Shown here: piece after piece, positions 8,438-16,430 of the stretch
Layout: each line of letters starts with the position of its first letter
Numbering within the stretch: position 1 is the first letter of the stretch
Origin: Clostridia bacterium
GTDB taxonomy: Bacteria; Bacillota; Clostridia; Christensenellales; Aristaeellaceae
Assembly (NCBI GenBank): GCA_017447185.1
Contig: JAFSOC010000018.1
Location: forward strand, 1 to 64,000
Reading direction: 5' to 3'
Length of the DNA stretch: 64,000 nucleotides
The notes under the pieces: model-generated
Told to the model about the DNA's origin: nothing
What the model saw: only the letters and a program-made list of their open reading frames with translations
The model's database searches: none
Made by a program: the position numbers and the translations under genes

Positions 8438-8472
8438 GCAAAGCACCTCCTTTACGCACATTTTCCAATTTG

Positions 8473-9687
8473 TTATTCCGCGGGAATCCGGATCCGCAAC
8501 GTGTGCTCCTCGCCGATCCAGCTGGCCTTCCCGCCCAGCGCCTCCGCCAGGAAGGACGCGTCAATGTAGTGCCCTTCCGCGAAGCTGAAGTCCTCCCGGG
8601 AGATGGGATGCGCCATCCCGTCCAGGGTGGCCACAATCCCCGCATCCTCGTTCAGCAGCGACAGGATATGGTCTTCCGCCTCCAGCACGATGCTGTTCCC
8701 CTCATCGGTCAGCACCCAGCTCTCCAGGCACGCATCCAGGTCATCCAGGCTCACCTGGATCTTCCCTTCCAGCGACCTGAGCCGCGGGGTCTTCAGCAGC
8801 AGCACCCCGTCCTCCATGCTTTCCCAGGAGAGCGGCGATCCCGTCTCGTTGTACGCCACGCTGCCTTCCACCGGGATGTAGTTCATGTCGGACAGGTCGA
8901 TCTCCTCCACGGTCATCGTGGGCTTGGATACCGGCGCTTCCGTGGCCGGCGCGCTGGTCACCGGGGCGGACGCGGTCCGCTCGGGGGTGGGCGCTTCCGT
9001 CGGTGCCGGGGTATCCGTGGGCTTCGGCGTATCCGTGGGTTTCGGCGTATCCGTAGGCTTCGGCGTGTCCGTGGGCTTCTCCGTCACCTTTTCGGTGGGG
9101 GCCTCGGTGGGCTCCTCCGTGGGTGCCGGGGTCTCCGTCGGCGCCGGGGTATCCGTGGGCGCCGGGGTGGCCTCCGGGATCTCCTCCGCCGTCACGGTCT
9201 CCGTGGGCTTCGGCGTGGGGGTGGGTTCCTCCGTGGGCGCCGGCGTCCAGGCCGTGTTCACGTCCGGGTTCTCAAACAGGTAGGTCTGGGTCTGCCTTCC
9301 GGCAATCCCGTCCTTGGTCAGCCCGTTGTATTCCTGGAATTTCCGCACGGCTTTGGCCGTCTGGTTGCCGTAGACCCCGTCCGCCGATCCGGCCGGCAGG
9401 TATCCCAGCTCAATCAGCCGCTCCTGAAGTGCTTTGACTTCCTTGCCGCTGTTGTTCCGCTGCAGCGTCTTGTATTTCTTGTTCGGGGTAATCTCCGGCA
9501 CCGGGGCGTGGGATTCTTCCGGCGCGGCGGGCGTCACCTTCGCGCTCTCCGGCGCGGGCGTCTCCCCCGCGACCGTCACCACGGCGGTAGGCGTCGGTTC
9601 CGGGGTCACCACAGGCGCAGTGGTGCTCTGTACGGCCATGGACATCGCGGCCGCCATATAGATGAGCAGGATCTTCATGTAGTTCAT
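8473..9687 (-). CDS. Secreted protein: PG-binding domain, Pro/Thr linker, copper-amine-oxidase-N-like domain
   Basis: ATG 9687 is chosen because GGGGAG sits eight bases before it. The short hydrophobic N-terminus (YMKILLIYMAAAMSMAV) looks like a signal or anchor. One PG_binding_1 module lies near residues 75-140 (LQERLIELGYLPAGSADGVY). A low-complexity linker rich in TPAPTDTP/TPKPTDTP units follows. The C-terminus (VEGSVAYNETG, HYIDASFLAEALGGKA, HTLRIRIP) resembles the copper amine oxidase N-terminal-like domain of Firmicute surface proteins. A cell-wall-attached surface role is likely; no catalytic site was seen. Confidence 0.75.
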   Translation of the reverse strand: MNYMKILLIYMAAAMSMAVQSTTAPVVTPEPTPTAVVTVAGETPAPESAKVTPAAPEESHAPVPEITPNKKYKTLQRNNSGKEVKALQERLIELGYLPAGSADGVYGNQTAKAVRKFQEYNGLTKDGIAGRQTQTYLFENPDVNTAWTPAPTEEPTPTPKPTETVTAEEIPEATPAPTDTPAPTETPAPTEEPTEAPTEKVTEKPTDTPKPTDTPKPTDTPKPTDTPAPTEAPTPERTASAPVTSAPATEAPVSKPTMTVEEIDLSDMNYIPVEGSVAYNETGSPLSWESMEDGVLLLKTPRLRSLEGKIQVSLDDLDACLESWVLTDEGNSIVLEAEDHILSLLNEDAGIVATLDGMAHPISREDFSFAEGHYIDASFLAEALGGKASWIGEEHTLRIRIPAE

Positions 9688-9760
9688 TTGCGCCACTCCC
9701 CGTTCCCGAAAAAGTTACATGATATTATATCAAACCAAAGCAGGAAACACAATCCCAAAT

Positions 9761-10474
9761 TCAGTCCCCGGGGCCTCCCGGCAGCGCCCGTGTAAAGGCC
9801 AGCACCGTGATCTCCGTGGCCCCCGCCTCCCGCAGCGCGTCCGCGCACCGCCTTGCCGTGGTCCCCGTGGTCAGCACGTCGTCCACCAGCAGCACCGGAT
9901 GGCGGATCTCCTTCACCGCCGGCCGGAAGGCATGCTGCAGGTTCGCCTCCCGGGCATCCCGCCCCAGGGTGGCCTGCGCCTTGTCCTTTGTTTCCAGACG
10001 ATCCAGCAGCTGCTTACATTGCAAACCGAGGCACTCGGCCGCGGCTTCGGCCAGCACCTGCCCGTGGTCGATGCACCGCTCCTGCCGCCGGCCCTTCGGC
10101 ATCGGCACCCAGGTGACGATAGTTTCCGGTGGAAACCCCACATATTCCGGCACCGGCTGCAGCAGTCCGGCCAGCTCCTCCGCCACGCATTTCTCCGCGG
10201 AGTGCTTCAGCCGGAGCACCATCTGCCGCGCCACCCCCGTGTGCGGCCGCAGGATGTATACCGGCAGCCCCGGGTCCAGTTCCTCCCGGTCCCAGGCCAT
10301 GGTGAATCCGTCGTTCCGCAGCCGCTCCCGGCATTCCTTGCACAGCACGCCGCCCTCGGAGATCTTCCCGCAGCTGCGGCACACCGCGTTTTCCGGATAC
10401 ACCGTGTCCAGCACGAATCCCTTCACCCTGGGCCAGAAAGTGAAGAACCGTCCATATAACGCGTCATCTTTCAT
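9761..10474 (-). CDS. comF: ComF family phosphoribosyltransferase-fold protein
   Basis: The 237-residue protein has a zinc-ribbon-like CxxC...CxxC (C32, C35, C45, C48) followed by a PRT domain. The PRPP-binding loop VLLVDDVLTTGTT lies at about 194-206. ComF proteins act in DNA uptake and recombination in competent bacteria, though many non-competent species keep them. The start ATG at 10474 overlaps the recD2 stop by four bases (ATGA), so the two are translationally coupled. Confidence 0.88.
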   Translation of the reverse strand: MKDDALYGRFFTFWPRVKGFVLDTVYPENAVCRSCGKISEGGVLCKECRERLRNDGFTMAWDREELDPGLPVYILRPHTGVARQMVLRLKHSAEKCVAEELAGLLQPVPEYVGFPPETIVTWVPMPKGRRQERCIDHGQVLAEAAAECLGLQCKQLLDRLETKDKAQATLGRDAREANLQHAFRPAVKEIRHPVLLVDDVLTTGTTARRCADALREAGATEITVLAFTRALPGGPGD

Positions 10475-12702
10475 GAATATTCCCCTGAATCCCGCAGACG
10501 TTTTTCCAGCGTCGTATACCTGCGGGCCACGTGGTCGTTCTGCACCATCCGCCGGATGATGTCTTCACTCCCCACCAGCACCACCAGCTCCCTTGCCCTT
10601 GTCATCGCCGTGTAGAGCAGATTGCGGGTCAGCAGCATCGGCGGCCCGCCGATCACCGGCATGATCACCACCGGGAATTCGCTTCCCTGGGATTTGTGCA
10701 CGCTCAGGCAGTAGGCCGGCTCCAGGGCCTCCAGGTCCCCGGATTCGTACACGACCTCCTTTTCCTCGTCAAAGAGCACCGTCAGCGTATTGTTCTCCGG
10801 GTCCACCGCGGTGATGAATCCCACGTCCCCGTTGAATACCCCGGCACCTTCCTCGTATCCGTCCCGGGTTTCCCGGGTCCATTCGATCTTGTAGTCGTTC
10901 TTTGTCTGGATCACCTTGTCCCCCAGCCGGAACAGAGTTTCGCCCCAGGTGAACTGCGGCTTCCCGGGGGCCGCCGGGTTCAGCGCCTCCTGCAGCAGCA
11001 GGTTCAGGGAGTTCACGCCGCACTCTCCCTTCCGGGCCGGGGCCAACACCTGGATATTGCGGACGGACAGGCTCGCCGCCTCCTCCGCCGGGTAGCCCAG
11101 GTACGCCGGCAGCCGCCGCGTCGCCAGGGCCATCACGGCCTGGGCCGTGTCGGCGTAAGTGCTTTTCCGCTCAAAGAAGAAGTCCGTATCCTTTTCGTTC
11201 AAAAGCGGCATCTCGCCCCGGTTGATCAGGTGGGCGTTCATCACGATGCGGCTGGTCTCGCTCTGGCGGTAAATGTCCGTCAGCCGCGCGCAGGGCACCG
11301 CCCCGCTGGCGAGAATGTCGCCCAGCACGTTCCCGGCGCCGACGCTGGGCAGCTGGTCCGCGTCGCCCACGAGGATCAGGCGGGTGCCGGGGCTCACCGC
11401 CCGCAGCAGCGAGCGCATCAGCATCAGGTCGATCATGGAGGCTTCGTCCGCGATGATGCAGTCCGCCTCCAGGGGATTCTCCAGGTTCCGGGAGAAGACG
11501 CCTTCCTCCCCGCCGTACTCCAGCAGCCGGTGGATGGTCTTCGCTTCCGCGCCCGTGGCCTCCGTCATGCGCTTCGCCGCCCGGCCCGTGGGCGCGCACA
11601 GCAGCACCTCGTTCCCGTCGGACAGCAGCTCCAGGATGCAGTTGATAATCGTTGTCTTGCCGGTGCCCGGGCCGCCGGTGATCACGAACACCCCGGCCTC
11701 CAGGGCCTGGATGATCGCCTTCCGCTGGTTTTCGGAGAATTGGATCTTCCGCTCTTTTTCAAACCGGGACACGGCCTTCACCGCCCCGGCGAACTTGTCG
11801 GACCGGCTGGCCAGCATCAGCTCCCGGATCCGCAGGGCCACTTCCTGCTCCGCCCGGTAATAGGCCGGCAGGTACACCCGCCGTCCGCCTTCGTCGTCCC
11901 CTTCCTCCGCGATCAGGGCGGAGGATAACAGCAGGGAGGTCAGCGCCGTGCGGCACAGCTCCCGGTTCACCTGCAAAAGGCTCGCGGCCATCCCGCACAG
12001 CTCCTCCTCCGGCAGGTAGGTATGCCCCGCGGAGGCGGAGGTCTCCCGCAGTACGTATTTCATTGCGCAGCGGATGCGGCTGTCGCTGTCCGGGGCCACC
12101 CCCAGGGCGATGCCAATCCGGTCCGCCGTGCGGAAGCCCACGCCTTCCAGGTCGTCGCACAGGCGGTAGGGATCCTCCCGGATGATCTCCGGCGTCCGGT
12201 CCCCGTAGTATTTCCCGATCTTCACCGCCAGCGCCGCGGGCACCCCGTAGCTCTGCAGGAAGATCATGGCCCGCCTGGCCCCCTGGTGCTCCCGGAAGCT
12301 TTCCGAGATCATGGCCATCCGCTTTTCCCCGATGCCCGGGATCTCCGTCAGCCGCTCCGGATGCTCGCTCAGGATTTCCAGCGTCTCCTCCCCGAACTGG
12401 CGCACGATGAGGATCGCCGTGGCCGGGCCGATGCCCCGGATCAGGCCGGAGCCGAGATAGCGCTCAATGCCCAGCAGCGTCGTCGGCATCTGCACCTCGC
12501 AGGAGGCGCACTTGAACTGGCGGCCGTAATTCTTGTGCTCCACCCATTCGCCGGTGAAAACCGCCTGTTCCCCGGGGCTCAGCTCCGGCAGGGTGCCGAC
12601 CACGGTCACCTCGCTCCGCCCGGCGCGCACGGTCAGCACGGTCCAGCCGTTCTCCTCGTTGCGGAAAACGGTCCCGAGAATCCCGGCCTCCAGTCGCTCC
12701 AT
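10471..12702 (-). CDS. recD2: RecD2-type 5'-3' DNA helicase
   Basis: The start is ATG 12702 (743 residues), because AGGAGG lies just before it; the frame is open further upstream. An N-terminal OB-like and helix-hairpin-helix region (GLIRGIGPATAILIV, LTEIPGIGEKRMA) precedes a superfamily 1B helicase core. Walker A is TGGPGTGKTT (about 340-349), the Walker B-type motif is ADEASMID (about 416-423), and the last motif is CLSVHKSQGSEF. RecD2 is the RecBC-independent RecD relative implicated in repair and fork processing. It forms a two-gene unit with comF and is divergent from lysC. Confidence 0.92.
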   Translation of the reverse strand: MERLEAGILGTVFRNEENGWTVLTVRAGRSEVTVVGTLPELSPGEQAVFTGEWVEHKNYGRQFKCASCEVQMPTTLLGIERYLGSGLIRGIGPATAILIVRQFGEETLEILSEHPERLTEIPGIGEKRMAMISESFREHQGARRAMIFLQSYGVPAALAVKIGKYYGDRTPEIIREDPYRLCDDLEGVGFRTADRIGIALGVAPDSDSRIRCAMKYVLRETSASAGHTYLPEEELCGMAASLLQVNRELCRTALTSLLLSSALIAEEGDDEGGRRVYLPAYYRAEQEVALRIRELMLASRSDKFAGAVKAVSRFEKERKIQFSENQRKAIIQALEAGVFVITGGPGTGKTTIINCILELLSDGNEVLLCAPTGRAAKRMTEATGAEAKTIHRLLEYGGEEGVFSRNLENPLEADCIIADEASMIDLMLMRSLLRAVSPGTRLILVGDADQLPSVGAGNVLGDILASGAVPCARLTDIYRQSETSRIVMNAHLINRGEMPLLNEKDTDFFFERKSTYADTAQAVMALATRRLPAYLGYPAEEAASLSVRNIQVLAPARKGECGVNSLNLLLQEALNPAAPGKPQFTWGETLFRLGDKVIQTKNDYKIEWTRETRDGYEEGAGVFNGDVGFITAVDPENNTLTVLFDEEKEVVYESGDLEALEPAYCLSVHKSQGSEFPVVIMPVIGGPPMLLTRNLLYTAMTRARELVVLVGSEDIIRRMVQNDHVARRYTTLEKRLRDSGEYS

Positions 12703-12788
12703 GGCTTTCCTCCTGTGTGCAGATCGTCCTGTCAGAATTATGCCACGGAAACCCGCCTTTTTCAACGGGAACAAACCTTTTTTCAAGT

Positions 12789-12818
12789 TTGACAATCCAT
12801 GCCCTCCGGCCTTATTAT
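12789..12818 (+). promoter_or_regulatory. Sigma-A promoter of lysC
   Basis: TTGACA (12789-12794) and TATTAT (12813-12818) are separated by 18 bp. A fitting -35 and a start codon about 50 bp downstream support it. The 167 bp divergent region is too short for a lysine riboswitch, and none was recognised. Confidence 0.65.
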
Positions 12819-12869
12819 ATAGGTTGGTGCTTTGCGGAGTGCCGAAGAGTAAGAAGCGGAGGGAATCCC

Positions 12870-14192
12870 GTGCTTGAATGTATCGTAACCAAGTTTGGCG
12901 GCAGCTCGCTGGCCAGCGATGAACAGTTTAAGAAAGTGCGCAGCATCCTGGAGCTGGAGCCGACGCGCCGTTTCCTGGTCCCCAGCGCTCCCGGCAAGCG
13001 CTTCAAGGAGGATGAGAAGGTCACGGACCTGCTCTATCTCTGCCATACCCTGAAGAATGACGGGAAACCGTTTACCGATGAGTTCGCGAAGATCCGCGAG
13101 CGCTATCTGTCCATTGCCCGCGGCCTGAACCTGAAGGTGGATATCGAATCCGCCCTGCAGGAAGTGGAGGACGGCATCGCCAGCGGAAAGAACCGCTCCT
13201 GGTGCGCCAGCCGCGGGGAATACCTCTGCGGGCTTTTGATGGCGGACTACCTGGGCTGGCGTTTCCTCGACGCCGCAGATGGCATCGTTTTTGATGATGA
13301 CGGCCGCCTGGATGACCAGGCGACGCAGGAGAAGCTCTCCGCCGCCCTGGCGGACGGGAAGTCCACTGTGGTTCCCGGTTTCTACGGCGCGAAGAAGAAT
13401 GGCGAGGTCGTCACCTTCTCCCGCGGCGGCAGCGATATCACCGGCGCCCTGGTGGCCCGGGCCGTGAATGCCGATGTGTATGAGAACTGGACCGACGTCT
13501 CCGGTTTCCTCATGGCCGATCCCCGGATCATTGACGGTCCGGCGGAGATTTCGTCGATTACCTATAAGGAGCTGCGGGAGCTGAGCCACATGGGCGCTTC
13601 CGTCCTGCATGAGGACGCCATGTTCCCCGTGCACAAGGCCGGCATCCCCACCAATATCCGCAATACCAACAAGCCCTACCATCCCGGCACCATGATCTCC
13701 AAGAACGCGCCCAATGAGGTCACCGTTCCCACCATCACCGGTATCGCCGGCCATAAGGGCTACAGCGTTATCAGCATTGAAAAGAGCATGATGAACAGCG
13801 AAGTCGGTTTCGCCCGCAAGGTGCTGTCCGTCCTGGAGGAGGAAGGCGTTTCCTTCGAGCATATGCCCACCGGTATCGACAGCATGTGCGTCGTGGTGCA
13901 GTCCTCCATGTTCGAGCCCCATCGAGCCCGCATCATTGCAGCCATCGAGAAGCTGGTGGAAGGCAGCGGCAGCGTCTCCGTCAGCGATAACCTCTCCATC
14001 ATCGCCACGGTCGGCCGCGGCATGGTGCACAACTGCGGTACCGCCGCCAGACTCTTCAACGCCATGAGCCGCGCCCGCATCAACGTAAGAATGATCGACC
14101 AGGGCTCCAGCGAACTCTCCATCATCGTCGGCGTCAACGACTCCGATTTCGAACAAACCATCCACGCGATCTACCACGAGTTCGTTGGTTAA
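12870..14192 (+). CDS. lysC: Aspartate kinase
   Basis: The 440-residue enzyme starts at GTG 12870 after GGAGGG. It phosphorylates L-aspartate with ATP, the first step to lysine, threonine and methionine. The kinase signature is TKFGGSSLASDEQF (residues 6-19), and FSRGGSDITGALVA is the substrate/ATP region. Two ACT domains follow from about residue 300 (GYSVISIEKSMMNSEVGF and LSIIATVGRGMVHNCGTAAR), so feedback control by an amino acid is expected. The gene lies 10 bp before an RmlD-like reductase and probably shares its transcript. Confidence 0.92.
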   Translation: MLECIVTKFGGSSLASDEQFKKVRSILELEPTRRFLVPSAPGKRFKEDEKVTDLLYLCHTLKNDGKPFTDEFAKIRERYLSIARGLNLKVDIESALQEVEDGIASGKNRSWCASRGEYLCGLLMADYLGWRFLDAADGIVFDDDGRLDDQATQEKLSAALADGKSTVVPGFYGAKKNGEVVTFSRGGSDITGALVARAVNADVYENWTDVSGFLMADPRIIDGPAEISSITYKELRELSHMGASVLHEDAMFPVHKAGIPTNIRNTNKPYHPGTMISKNAPNEVTVPTITGIAGHKGYSVISIEKSMMNSEVGFARKVLSVLEEEGVSFEHMPTGIDSMCVVVQSSMFEPHRARIIAAIEKLVEGSGSVSVSDNLSIIATVGRGMVHNCGTAARLFNAMSRARINVRMIDQGSSELSIIVGVNDSDFEQTIHAIYHEFVG

Positions 14193-14202
14193 AGGAGGTA
14201 CA

Positions 14203-15039
14203 ATGAAGGTACTGGTTACAGGTGCGACAAGCCTCCCCGGAAGCGCAATCCTGCGTGAGCTGGAGAGCCGCACCATCCCCTGCCTCGGCGTGGACGCGCC
14301 GGAATTTGACGTCACCAAGGACGCCGACGTCCGCCGCCAGGTGCAGGAAGCCGCGCCGGATGTCATCATCCACTGCATCCCCTACACCAATATGGACAAG
14401 GCGGAGTCCGAGCCGGCGGAATGCGCCGGCGCCAACGGCTTCGGCGCGCTGACCATGGCCCGCGCCGCCAATGAAGTCGGCGCCAAGCTCGTCCTGCTCT
14501 CCACCGCCCAGGTCTTCCCGGGCACCGCGGAGCGCCCCAACGGCATCAACGATCCCTATGGCCCCCGCAATGTCTATGGCATGAGCATGGTGCAGGCGGA
14601 GGATGCCGTCCGCTCCCTCATGACCCGGTATTACGTGGTCCGCACCGGCCCCCTCTTCGGCGGCGGAAAGGATGCGGTCCGCACGGCGCTGCGCGCCAGC
14701 CAGGACAACCGGGAGCTGCGCCTCGCCGGCGACCGGATTGCCAATCCGACCTACGCGCCGGATCTGGCAAAGTTCCTCTGCAGCCTCATCAACACGAATT
14801 ATTACGGCATCTGGCATGCCCGGAACGAAGGCGCCTACTCCCCCGCGGAGTTCGCGAAATTAGTCATTAAAAAAGCCGGCCGTACCGGCCGGATTGTGGC
14901 GCTTCCGGATACCGAGATGCCGCCCCACGCCCGCCGGACCATGGACTGCCGCCTGGCCGCGGAGCTGCCCGCCGGCTTCAGTCCCTTCCCGTCCGTGGAG
15001 AACGCGCTGGAGCGCTGCCTCGCGGAAGTCTCGTATTAA
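14203..15039 (+). CDS. RmlD-like NAD(P)-dependent sugar-nucleotide reductase homologue, catalytic Lys missing
   Basis: The 278-residue protein starts at ATG 14203 after AAAGGAGGT. It has a Rossmann N-terminus (MKVLVTGATSLPGSAIL) and aligns to the dTDP-4-dehydrorhamnose reductase family throughout. The catalytic YxxxK of extended SDR enzymes reads Y125-G-M-S-M129, so the lysine is replaced by methionine. The usual STDYVFDG reads STAQVFPG. It may not be an active reductase. No rmlABC genes are nearby; the partner is lysC. It ends with a four-base convergent overlap with rluD and no terminator is visible. Confidence 0.7.
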   Translation: MKVLVTGATSLPGSAILRELESRTIPCLGVDAPEFDVTKDADVRRQVQEAAPDVIIHCIPYTNMDKAESEPAECAGANGFGALTMARAANEVGAKLVLLSTAQVFPGTAERPNGINDPYGPRNVYGMSMVQAEDAVRSLMTRYYVVRTGPLFGGGKDAVRTALRASQDNRELRLAGDRIANPTYAPDLAKFLCSLINTNYYGIWHARNEGAYSPAEFAKLVIKKAGRTGRIVALPDTEMPPHARRTMDCRLAAELPAGFSPFPSVENALERCLAEVSY

Positions 15040-15950
15040 TCCTCAGTAAACTCTACACAGTTCATTTTTAGGCCTTTCAGGAAGTCCCCGGGCAGGGGCG
15101 CCTGGAAGGTCATTTTTTCATGCGTCCGGGGGTGCTGAAAGCTCAGGCTCCGCGCGTGCAGCATGAGGCAGGGTGCCTTCACGCCCTTTTCATATCCGTA
15201 CAGCGGATCGCCGCATACCGGGTGCTGGAGGTAGCGCATATGCACCCGGATCTGGTGGGTCCGCCCCGTCAGGATGTGCACATCCAGCAGGCTGCAGTTC
15301 TTCCCCTCCGCGATCACTTTCCATTCGGTCACGGCGTCCCGCCCTTCCGGGTCCACCGCCATTTTTTTGCGGTCCTTCTTGCTCCGCCCGATGGGTGCTT
15401 CCACAACGCCTGACTTCTCTTTCAGAAAACCTTCCACCAGGGCCAGGTAGTGCTTTTCGATCTCCCGGTCCTTCAGCATCCGGCTCAGTTCCGTCTGGGT
15501 GTCGTCGTTTTTCGCTACCATCATCACGCCGCTGGTGTCCTTGTCCAGCCGGTGCACGATGCCCGGGCGCTTTTCCCCGCCGATGCCGCTTAATTCGTCC
15601 AGGTTGCCCAGCAAAGCGTTCACCAGCGTCCCCTCGCTGTGGCCCGCCGCGGGATGCACCACCATCCCCCGGGGTTTTACCACCACCGCCAGATCCCCGT
15701 CTTCGTAGAGGATTTCCAGCGGGATGTCCTCCGCCTGGGGCGTAGGATCCTTGGGCGCCGGGATCGTCAAAACCAGCGGCTTTCCGGGCGCGGGCTTCGT
15801 CCCCGCCTTCGTGCAGGGCTTCCCGTCCAGCAGGCAGTTGCCGTCCTCCATCAGGGCGGCGGCGCGGCTCCGGCTGATGCCGGCTTCCTCGCTCAGCTGC
15901 ACGTCCAGCCGCCTTCCGTCGGTGATGAGGTTCAGAATCTTTTCTTCCAT
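15036..15950 (-). CDS. rluD: RluD-type 23S rRNA pseudouridine synthase
   Basis: The 304-residue enzyme starts at ATG 15950, one base after the lspA stop. An S4 domain (about 10-75, LDVQLSEEAGISRSRAAALM) precedes the catalytic domain. The signature HRLDKDTSGVMMVAKN holds the catalytic Asp, and LLDVHILTGRTHQIRVHM is the second family motif. It isomerises uridines in helix 69 of 23S rRNA if orthologous. The exact target (RluD versus RluB/C-like) is not provable here. Coupling to lspA is common in Firmicutes. Confidence 0.88.
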   Translation of the reverse strand: MEEKILNLITDGRRLDVQLSEEAGISRSRAAALMEDGNCLLDGKPCTKAGTKPAPGKPLVLTIPAPKDPTPQAEDIPLEILYEDGDLAVVVKPRGMVVHPAAGHSEGTLVNALLGNLDELSGIGGEKRPGIVHRLDKDTSGVMMVAKNDDTQTELSRMLKDREIEKHYLALVEGFLKEKSGVVEAPIGRSKKDRKKMAVDPEGRDAVTEWKVIAEGKNCSLLDVHILTGRTHQIRVHMRYLQHPVCGDPLYGYEKGVKAPCLMLHARSLSFQHPRTHEKMTFQAPLPGDFLKGLKMNCVEFTED

Positions 15951-15951
15951 G

Positions 15952-16395
15952 TCAGGCTTTTTCCTTCCCAAACAGTATCCGCAGGATCACCAGGGCGCAG
16001 CCGATGCACAGGAACATGTCGGCAATGTTGAAGATCGCGAAGTTCACGAACAGGAATTCAATCATGTCCGTCACGTAGCCCACGAAGAACCGGTCGATCA
16101 TGTTCCCCACGGCCCCGCCCAGCATCATCATGAGGCCGATCCAGGTCAGGTTCGGCAGTTTCTTTCCGCGGAGAAAAATGAATCCTGCGATGATCAGCAC
16201 CAGGCTCAGCACCCCCAGCAGCCAGGGCGTCCCGCTCAGCCAGGAGAAAGCAATCCCCTTGTTCTGGGTATACCGCAGCCCCAGTACCCCGGGGATCAGG
16301 GTAGTTCCCCCGAGAGGAATATTGGGAGCCAGGATCTTCGTAACCCGGTCCAAGGCAAAAACCCCGATAGCGATCAGAAAATAAACCTTTTTCAA
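15952..16395 (-). CDS. lspA: Lipoprotein signal peptidase (signal peptidase II)
   Basis: A TTG start at 16395 gives 147 residues; GAGGAGAG lies before it, while the longer frame has no ribosome site. Four membrane helices are visible. Catalytic aspartates are D101 in GGAVGNMIDR and D126 in FNIADMF; TQNKGIAFS is the third family motif. It cleaves signal peptides of diacylglyceryl-modified prolipoproteins, and several lipoproteins are encoded in this window. It sits between mfd and rluD with short spacings. Confidence 0.93.
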   Translation of the reverse strand: MKKVYFLIAIGVFALDRVTKILAPNIPLGGTTLIPGVLGLRYTQNKGIAFSWLSGTPWLLGVLSLVLIIAGFIFLRGKKLPNLTWIGLMMMLGGAVGNMIDRFFVGYVTDMIEFLFVNFAIFNIADMFLCIGCALVILRILFGKEKA

Positions 16396-16430
16396 AACAA
16401 CTCTCCTCAAAAACAAGCATCGGATATACC

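Noticed and set aside
8985..9180. CRISPR-like direct repeats
   Set aside because: These are in-frame repeats encoding the TPKPTDTP linker of a secreted protein, with no spacers.
10531..11928. Plus-strand open frame opposite recD2
   Set aside because: Shadow frame; RecD2 motifs on minus are unambiguous.
12703..12869. Possible lysine riboswitch before lysC
   Set aside because: Only 167 bp of divergent spacer, a promoter within 80 bp of the start, and no recognisable riboswitch stems.
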